Below are positions 8,041-15,000 of a stretch of DNA of 15,000 bases, in pieces; position 1 is the first letter of the stretch; each line of letters starts with the position of its first letter. The notes under the pieces were generated by a model. It was not told the DNA's origin, made no database searches, and saw nothing but the letters and a program-made list of their open reading frames with translations. Location: assembly GCF_042767895.1 (NCBI RefSeq), contig NC_091569.1:9935413-9950412 (forward strand), in the 5' to 3' direction. Both the position numbers and the translations under genes were made by a program. This DNA comes from Penaeus vannamei (Eukaryota > Arthropoda > Malacostraca > Decapoda > Penaeidae).

Positions 8041-8599
8041 TGGGGAGTCCACTACACAACTGTGATGCGACGATAGTACTTTCTCCTCTTCTCCCCTTCC
8101 GTCGCATCCTACTTCAATCCATTGCCTGTTATTCTCATGGGTGGGGGTCTTAGGAGACGGAGATTGAGGCCCAGTGTAGGGGATCACCCTGACATTGGAC
8201 CTCAGCCCTCGGCATGATCTAATTTTACATGGTCTTTTCTTTCTTTTTCTTAACTTCCCCAACTCCTTTTCCTGTCAATTCCCAAGGTGTGAGGCGTTTT
8301 GAAAGGATGAAAAGCTGACTTTGTGCTATTCATGAACGGCATCAGGGAGCCATGGGCACGGTATTCCCTAGGTTAATTGTTTAGCCCTTACCCTTCATGG
8401 AGACCCTGAGGGGTGGACCTATTGTCTTCCCCACGTATTTCAGGCTTACCATGGCCAGTAATGAAGATTTTGTAACCTTATAAGGGGCATTGAAGCTTGC
8501 CCCTTTATCAAATAGCCTCCCTTAATGTAACTACTCCGGTTTAGCAAGCACTGACTCTCCTTTGATCACCGACCACTGCTACTACACACTCCTCGTTTA

Positions 8600-9500
8600 A
8601 ACGTACTGTCAAATTAACCTGTCCTGAATCATCTACCCAGGTAACTCAGCCTCCAAAGGACACCCCTCCCTCAACACCAATATCCTTGGCCCCATCTCCT
8701 GCACAATCGTCTACATTTCTTACATCCTCCTTCCTCATTACAACTCTTCAATCTTATTGCCCACCCTATCACTCTACACCACCACCTCTTTCTCCCGTCC
8801 TCACCCTGATTTTTTGTAATTCCTCCTGACAATACCCTACTTTTCCAACATTGCATCCAAAAACAAGTAGGTAAAGTCTCCTTTTGCAGCCGTCACGATT
8901 ATACACCCTGGTCACAGTTACATTTAAGTCAAGCCCATGCACTCTCTACCCAGGTTAACTCTGCTGGGTAAGCCGATTCCTGCTCGACCCCACTCCTCAC
9001 ACAATACTTGCACCGGGACTGTTTCCATCTCCCCAGCTGATTGTCCTGTCTGTGATAAGGACTAGTCAGACTGTGAAGAAGACTACTTGCCTACCTTACT
9101 GACTTTGATGCTATATCAGCACAGTGCTACAATATTCCTCCTAGAGGAATATCAATACATCAATATTGCCCAGATAACCTCTCGTAGACATGACCTTCCC
9201 TTATTGTCTATATTGGGAAATTTTGCCATGTCAGACCAAATAGACCTCCCCCAATGCCAGAAAAGTTGGCGTTTTGGCCATCGTGCAAAGCACTGTCGCT
9301 CCACAGCTCTGCCGTCACTGTGTCCAGCCTGGTCATGGCTGTTCAGATTGCCCTGCACAATTACGTACATGCTTATTACAGTGGCTTCCATAATGCATTT
9401 TATAGGAATTGCCCTGCCTACAAGTTTGAGTCTGAGGTACCAGTTCTCAGATACAAACTTGGCCTCACTCTGTGAGAGGCCAGACAGGAAGCACGCCGAT
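8600..9500 (+). pseudogene. ORF1 (gag-like) remnant with zinc knuckles
   Basis: ORF1 of I-group LINEs encodes an RNA-binding, nucleocapsid-like protein with CCHC zinc knuckles that coats the element RNA. Here three knuckles are visible in three different frames. Knuckle 1 (9255-9296) reads CQKSWRFGHRAKHC, so the second Cys is Ser. Knuckle 2 (9310-9351) reads CRHCVQPGHGCSDC and is intact as C-x2-C-x4-H-x4-C. Knuckle 3 (about 9370-9414) ends GFHNAFYRNCP but has lost its second Cys to a 2 bp deletion. Behind them, YKFESEVPVLRYKLGLTL (9419-9474) is the typical linker region, open in the frame of knuckle 3. Sequence from 8600 to 9080 is proline/serine-rich with several stops and is assigned to ORF1 only by position. 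The knuckles are on the + strand; antisense frames over them are shadows. Confidence 0.7.
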
Positions 9501-9776
9501 AAGATTTTTCGATCACTCCCTACTCCAATACATCTTCCACAGTACCCCTTCCCCCTACTCCTCACCTCATCTCTACCTCTATCTCCCAATCAAATCCCTT
9601 TTCCATTCTCAGTCCAGGTACTCCAATATCCCATCTACTCTTCACCTCATAAAAATTCCATTTCCTAAACCTTCTCACCCAACTCCCCCCCAAGAAACAC
9701 TTGAGGACATTCGAAACTACCTAAGCATGATCCAAGAAAATGCTCCTCTCTATTTCAACCACCATTTCTCATACTG
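9501..9776 (+). pseudogene. junction of ORF1 tail and ORF2 start, deleted
   Basis: Pro/Ser-rich sequence (CCTTCCCCC, TCACCTCATC) typical of the variable tail of ORF1 runs to about 9700. The endonuclease motif then appears only 60-70 bp later. The N-terminal half of the endonuclease (about 100 residues with the first metal-binding Asn and Glu) is therefore missing. The deletion point lies between about 9700 and 9770. Confidence 0.5.
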
Positions 9777-9962
9777 GGCGATTTCAATTGCTGTCACACT
9801 CTTTTGGGTGATTTCACCACTACCTTTCGTAGCCGTTCCTTAGAACACTTCCTTTCCACAGCTGACCTTATTATTTATAATTCAGATTGCCCCACACACT
9901 TTGACATGCGCATCCAATCCTTTTCATGTCGTGACCTCTATGTTCCCCTTCTCTCCACTTAG
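9777..9962 (+). pseudogene. APE-type endonuclease, C-terminal part (ORF2 remnant)
   Basis: This part of an apurinic-like endonuclease would nick target DNA to prime reverse transcription. The frame starting at 9777 reads GDFNCCHTLLGDF, which carries the GDFN metal/catalytic motif (Asp and Asn) and the following His, then RSLEHFLSTADLII and NSDCPTHFD, and ends at a TAG (9960-9962). A tryptophan usually found after the His (HxxWG) is Leu here. The final S-D-H catalytic segment is not recognisable. Just downstream (9963-10320) the linker to the reverse transcriptase is present in broken frames, including WRIHKLSGNP at about 10092-10121. Confidence 0.7.
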
Positions 9963-10322
9963 ACTTCCATTGATCAATTCTCACCCCCTCTTTTTTAAAA
10001 GATCATCATCCTACCTCCGTCGCACAATTCGGAACAACTAAAGAAGCTGGCAAAATTATCTCCTCGATCACATCTACATCTCAGCTGACTGGTGGCGGAT
10101 CCACAAACTGTCAGGCAACCCTCCACCCCCCCATCCAACCCTTCATATTCGAGATCCTCTCATATCTGACCCTTTTCAAGTCACCAATGAACTGGGTGAC
10201 TATTTCAGCCAGGTCAGAAGTGGCTCTCACCTTCACATTTTTCTTCCATTAAGAACACCAGGAAACGCACTCCTATCACATTTTCTGTCATCTTTTTCTT
10301 CCAGTCGTACCACAGCACCTAT

Positions 10323-10680
10323 GAAGGCCCTGACGGTATTCATTGCCGTATGTTTCGACACCTTCCATCTTCCTCTCAGTCCTTTCTCTTCACTATTTTT
10401 AATCACATTTAGACTACAGGAGGTGTTCCTCCTCTCCGGCGTGAAGCCCTTATTCCCCCTCTCCTGAAACCCAATAAATCGGGTACCCTCCCTCAAGATT
10501 ACCGCCCCATCGCTCTAACTAGCTGCTTGTGCAAGCTAATAGAACAAATGGTTAACTTCCGCTTAATGTGGTATATTGAGTCTCAATCTTCTCTCTCCTT
10601 CCCAGTTTGGTTTCCGCCGTACCCGAGGTACAGTTGACACCCTTGATCATTCCGAGACCTGTATTTGCACGCCATTAGAA
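10323..10680 (+). pseudogene. reverse transcriptase, N-terminal half (ORF2 remnant)
   Basis: The frame from 10323 reads EGPDGIHCRMFRHLPSS, with an in-frame TAG soon after, then GGVPPLRREALIPPLLKP, then DYRPIALTSCLCKLIEQM. These are RT motifs 0 to 2 of non-LTR retrotransposons (PDGI, the I.LLKP strand, and YRPI.LT). A frameshift at about 10590 moves the reading to QFGFRRTRGTVDTL (motif 2a, about 10602-10643). Sequence then jumps directly to post-active-site sequence at about 10665. RT motifs 3 to 5, including the YADD catalytic centre, are absent, a loss I estimate at several hundred bases. No polymerase activity is possible. Confidence 0.75.
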
Positions 10681-10960
10681 ATTTGACGAACTTACGAACT
10701 CATATATCCTGGGGTTCAGACCGTAAATGTCTCCTTCATCTTCATGCTACCTTGACTCTCTCAACTCTTAATTATGGATGCCATATATACTCTTCTGCTT
10801 CTACTTCCCTTCTTGCTCATCTTGATACAGTCCACCACTGCGGTCTTCGCTTAGCCCTAGGCGCCTTCTGCTCCTCTCCAGTTGAGAGCCTGTACGCTGT
10901 CAGGCTTGCCATCTCTCTTTCGACGCTGTGCCCTTCTCTCTCTCCTGTGCTATGTACGCT
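10681..10960 (+). pseudogene. reverse-transcriptase thumb/connection remnant
   Basis: One frame from 10665 reads SWGSDRKCLLHLHATLTLST, then LNYGCHIYSSAS, then LDTVHHCGLRLALGAF and SSPVESLYA. This is the thumb region (Y-G-xx-Y/W-x-S-A-S, then LRLALGAF and SPVESLY) of I-group elements. A frameshift at about 10895 transfers the reading to SGLPSLFRRCALLSLLCYV in the next frame. It joins onto the deletion endpoint described for the preceding part. Confidence 0.7.
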
Positions 10961-11227
10961 TTCACCAACTTTCTCTCACCAAACTTACTATCCTTCGATC
11001 TCTGCCTCCTACCTTCATCTCCACGTTTACCTACTCCTCCATTCGCGCTGATACTCTCCTTTCCCATTCCCCCTTTCCTTGTCTTCCCTTTTTATGCCCA
11101 TTCCGTTCTTCCATAGCTTATACCTCACCCCAGCTCATCTGTATTCCCCGACCCACAAAATCAGATATCACCCCATCTGCCCTTCTCACCCTCTTCCTTG
11201 ACCATGTCTCTACTCATTCCTCCTGCA

Positions 11228-11550
11228 TCCATATTTACACTGATGGCTCCAAATCCCTCCGGTGTTGGTTTTGCAGTGGTCTTTCCAACTCATACATTCT
11301 AATGCCCCCTCCCTCCTGAATCCAGTGTTCTTACTACAGAACTTTACGCACTCCTTTTCGCCTTAAAACACATTTATTCTCTCCCTACCTTCCTTTTCAA
11401 TATTTTACTGACTCCCTTTACTATCTCATAAAGTCTTATTTGTAAGATTCAGGACTTGTTGTTCTTCCTGTCTACGCGCTACAAATCTGTCAGGTTTTGA
11501 AAGGTGTCCAGCCATGTCGGAATCCCAGGTAATGAAAAGGCAGATACTGC
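11228..11550 (+). pseudogene. RNase H domain remnant (ORF2)
   Basis: RNase H removes the RNA strand after first-strand synthesis. Its four signatures remain, spread over frames. IYTDGSK (about 11231-11254) holds the first catalytic Asp; TTELYALLFALKH (about 11335-11373) holds the catalytic Glu; IFTDSL (about 11401-11418) holds the second Asp; HVGIPGNEKADTA (about 11513-11551) holds the last His and Asp. A frameshift after DGSK and stops between the blocks break the reading. Retention of an RNase H in a LINE with gag-type zinc knuckles places the element in the I group rather than Jockey. Confidence 0.72.
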
Positions 11551-11639
11551 ACCAAGTTCCGCCACTATGTCCACACCAACCCTGTTTTTCACGTATTCCA
11601 ACTGTGGATTATTGTCCCCACTTTAAGACTTTTCCTTTA

Positions 11640-11930
11640 TACCTTATTGCTGTCTTTTTGGTCAAGCCTTCTCACCAATAAATTACATACAGTAGAACTA
11701 TCAATTTCTTCCTGGTCAACACCTTTTCATCAGGTCAGACGCTGGGAGACGTCTCTTGCCCGCTTGCATATCTGTCAAACTCGCCTTACGTACCCCTTTC
11801 TCATGTCACGCTCTGACCCACCCCTGTGTACGCTGTTATGTTTCTCTTCCAGTCCCACACATTCTGTCCTATCCACGCTTTTCTGCAGCCTGTACCTCTG
11901 CTTTCCCTCAGCTATCCTCACTACAATGAT
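11640..11930 (+). pseudogene. C-terminal region of ORF2
   Basis: The open frame from 11647 reads FWSSLLTNKLHTVELSIS, then RRWETSLARLHICQTRLTYP and SRSDPPLCTLL. This is the 'W..R.R.GHTRLTHSF' and Cys-rich tail that ends ORF2 in I-group LINEs; here the usual GHTRLTHSF is degraded to CQTRLTYPF and the C-x2-C partner is lost. The open frame continues past 11930 only because an internal fragment of the element follows, not because the protein goes on. Confidence 0.6.
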
Positions 11931-12195
11931 CTCCACAAACTGTCAGACAACCCCCCATCCAGCCCCTGTCCTTCATATTCGAGATCCTCTCATATCTGAC
12001 CCTTTTCAAGTCGCCAATGAACTGGGTGACTATGTTAGCCATGTCAGAAGTAGCTCTCACCTTCCTTCTCAAGTTTCTTCCATTAAGAACACCAGAAAAC
12101 GCACTCCCATCACATTTTCTGTGCCATCTGATGAGTCCTATGATGCTTCTACCACTAACAGAAATCCTTACGGAATCCCACACTTTCTGCTTTGA
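11931..12195 (+). repeat. second copy of the endonuclease-RT linker segment
   Basis: About 190 bp starting TCCACAAACTGTCAGACAAC is a close direct repeat of about 10100-10300. It includes CTTCATATTCGAGATCC, CTCATATCTGACCC, AATGAACTGGGTGACTAT and CCATTAAGAACACCAG. By eye the two differ at roughly one base in ten, with small indels. It encodes LHIRDPLISDPFQVANELGD, KNTRKRTPITFSVPSDES. It is a third fragment of the same family, abruptly joined to the ORF2 tail of the main copy at about 11925-11932. It keeps the sequence just before the RT domain (to about 12190) that the main copy has lost. Confidence 0.75.
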
Positions 12196-12435
12196 AAACC
12201 GTTTCTTCTGCAGACGCATACATCTGCTCTCCTCTTGCTTATTCCTACCTCATCCCTTCCACCTTTACCCATCTGTATACCCTTTCCAATAACACATCAA
12301 AGCTGTACTGTTGACGTATAGCAGCTAATCATTAACTTGTCCCCCTTTCTGTTTTTTCGATACTATACGTTCATTTACGTTCTAGTACATTTACTTTGCG
12401 TTTTGCGTTTAACCATTAAGCAACTTCCAGCTTAT
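12196..12435 (+). other. possible retroelement 3' tail, otherwise unassigned
   Basis: C/T-rich sequence that shades into ordinary AT-rich DNA. Its composition to about 12290 matches the retroelement, so it may be decayed element, but I recognise no motif. No poly(A) tail or terminal short repeat is visible; the (TCTCC)/(CT) microsatellite follows. Confidence 0.3.
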
Positions 12436-13640
<1,205 letters not shown>

Positions 13641-13884
13641 TATGTAATTGTCATTATCATTATTATTACTGTTGTGTATCATTATTCCTATTCTTATTGT
13701 CATTATTGTTATCACTGTAACGATGAAAATAATAAAAATGATGAAAATGGTTATGATTGTGATTATGATAATTATAATAGCAATGACAATGACACTGACA
13801 TTGGTAATGATAATGACAGTGACAGTGACAGTGACAGTGACAGTGATAGTGATACTGATATTGACAATGAGAATCTCTCTCTGT
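13641..13884. repeat. degenerate tri-/hexanucleotide tract with strand switch
   Basis: From about 13648 to 13720 the + strand is T-rich with ATT, TCATTATC and ATTGTC units. From about 13722 it is A/G-rich with GATGAAAAT, GATAAT and GACAAT units, the complementary composition. The right part is in hexamer register from about 13785: five perfect GACAGT units (13815-13844), then GATAGT, GATACT, GATATT, GACAAT, GAGAAT (to 13874). The frames reading SDSDSD or VTVTVT are microsatellite artefacts. Confidence 0.8.
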
Positions 13885-13937
13885 CTCACTCCAACTCTCT
13901 GCCTCTATGTGTGTCTCTCTTATCTGCTTCTATGGAT

Positions 13938-14080
13938 GAGCGGGTGTGTACATATGTGTGTGTTTATGTTTGTATGCGTACGTGCGTTCATCGTGGGTAT
14001 GTGTGTGTATGTGCATGTGTGTATGTGTGTATTTGTGTACGTACGCTCGTGCGTCGTGCGCGCGCGTGTGTGTGTGTGTC
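13938..14080. repeat. GT-rich degenerate microsatellite
   Basis: TGTGTATG/GTGTGTGT units, with an alternating purine-pyrimidine core CGTGCGCGCGCGTGTGTGTG at about 14054-14076 that is potentially Z-DNA forming. Conceptual frames (CVCVCV, THTHTH) are artefacts. Confidence 0.8.
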
Positions 14081-14137
14081 CGTCCCTCCTTACTTCTATT
14101 CAAGGAGAGGAAAGGGCCGTGGCTTGTTATTACTGAG

Positions 14138-14138
14138 C

Positions 14139-14180
<42 letters not shown>
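14138..14180. repeat. C12 run followed by (CT)n
   Basis: Twelve consecutive C (14138-14149) followed by about 15 CT units to 14180, directly abutting the (AT)n block. A run like this is a likely place for sequencing or assembly error. Confidence 0.9.
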
Positions 14181-14680
<500 letters not shown>

Positions 14681-14709
<29 letters not shown>

Positions 14710-14820
14710 TGTATGTGTGTTTGTGTGTGTATGTGTGTATGTGTGTGAGTGTGTGTGTAGATAGACAGATAGATAGGTAGATGAACAGATATAGACAGAT
14801 GGATAGAGAGAGACAGAGAG
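14681..14820. repeat. (GTAT)n, GT-rich and (GATA/GACA)n tail of the block
   Basis: About eight GTAT units (14683-14714), then GT-rich sequence to 14758, then imperfect GATA/GACA tetramers (TAGATAGACAGATAGATAGG, about 14758-14805) fading into GAGA. This looks like stepwise conversion between neighbouring microsatellite motifs. Confidence 0.9.
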
Positions 14821-15000
14821 TTATATTTTGAAATCAATTTGTGTTTAAGCATGTAACCTCGCTATTAGCAAATACAAACATTAAAATCTTAAACATTCAA
14901 AGTGTTTGAAAAAACGGTAGATTTATACGTGTTCATTTTTATATACACTACAAACATAGTTTGTTTCACACACCTGTGATGAGAACACGGCAGGTTTATA
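14821..15000. other. AT-rich flank, nothing recognised
   Basis: Ordinary AT-rich sequence after the repeat block up to the window edge. Confidence 0.4.

Larger units (their letters stand above)
8041..11930 (+). mobile_element. decayed I-group non-LTR retrotransposon, main copy
   Basis: The order of recognisable parts is that of an I-group (I/Nimb/Ingi-like) LINE: 5' UTR-like region (8041-8600), ORF1 with zinc knuckles (to about 9500), endonuclease (about 9777-9962), reverse transcriptase (10323-10680 and 10681-10960), RNase H (11228-11550) and a C-terminal region (11640-11880). The coding strand is strikingly C- and T-rich, which makes Ser, Pro and Leu abundant in the conceptual products. 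No domain is in one frame; I count frameshifts in the zinc knuckles, reverse transcriptase and RNase H, and stops in all. Two large deletions remove the front of the endonuclease and the core of the reverse transcriptase. It is a dead copy. The 5' boundary is estimated from similarity to 7245-7740; I could not find target-site duplications. Confidence 0.75.

Noticed and set aside
9152..9589. 145-codon antisense frame over the gag-like region
   Set aside because: Opposite-strand shadow of the pyrimidine-rich ORF1; the + strand has three zinc-knuckle matches here.
8041..12195. Retrovirus or endogenous virus origin for the gag/RT/RNase H remnants
   Set aside because: There is an APE-type endonuclease motif (GDFN) before the RT, no LTRs, protease or integrase, and the RT/thumb motifs are of LINE type; a non-LTR retrotransposon explains everything seen.

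Overview
The window looks like a piece of an arthropod nuclear genome, most likely a decapod crustacean such as a penaeid shrimp. The reasons are very long (AT)n and (CT)n microsatellites, small transposable elements with TTAA ends, heavily decayed non-LTR retrotransposons, and a spliced, intron-containing gene with metazoan GT-AG signals. The species assignment is inference; no taxonomic marker was found. There are no bacterial-type operons, CRISPR arrays, rRNA or tRNA genes that I can see.

Layout. Bases 1-4256 hold the 3' part of one protein-coding gene on the + strand, plus its introns. The gene is a DAZAP2-like (DAZ-associated protein 2 / PRTB family) small Gln/Pro-rich protein. Two phase-0 coding exons are visible, 2502-2717 and 4074-4256, the second carrying the family's C-terminal signature and the stop codon. 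The first exon(s) lie upstream of the window. Three copies of a ~190-220 bp piggyBac-like MITE sit at 33-253, 1578-1799 and 3725-3923, and a decayed non-LTR reverse-transcriptase fragment lies at 388-883. Bases 4257 to about 6440 (or 6774) are AT-rich and probably contain the gene's long 3' UTR, with several AATAAA signals.

From about 6950 to 12430 there is a graveyard of mobile DNA: a solitary MITE end, a 5' fragment of an I-group non-LTR retrotransposon, a longer but broken copy of the same family, and a third fragment that repeats an internal stretch of the second. The longer copy has gag-like zinc knuckles, the APE endonuclease C-terminal half, the reverse-transcriptase N-terminal half and thumb, RNase H, and a C-terminal zinc-like region. 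It is full of frameshifts and stops and lacks the reverse-transcriptase active-site region, so it cannot move by itself.

Bases 12436-12561 are a (TCTCC)/(CT) microsatellite. About 12562-13630 is featureless AT-rich DNA. From 13640 to 14820 there is a compound low-complexity block: a trinucleotide/hexanucleotide tract, GT-rich sequence, C-run plus (CT)n, about 500 bp of interrupted (AT)n, then (GTAT)n, GT-rich DNA and (GATA/GACA)n. The only working gene supported by the sequence is the DAZAP2-like one. I found no convincing novel biological system. The most interesting items are the MITE family with two conserved internal hairpins, and two of its copies lying as an inverted pair on either side of a coding exon.
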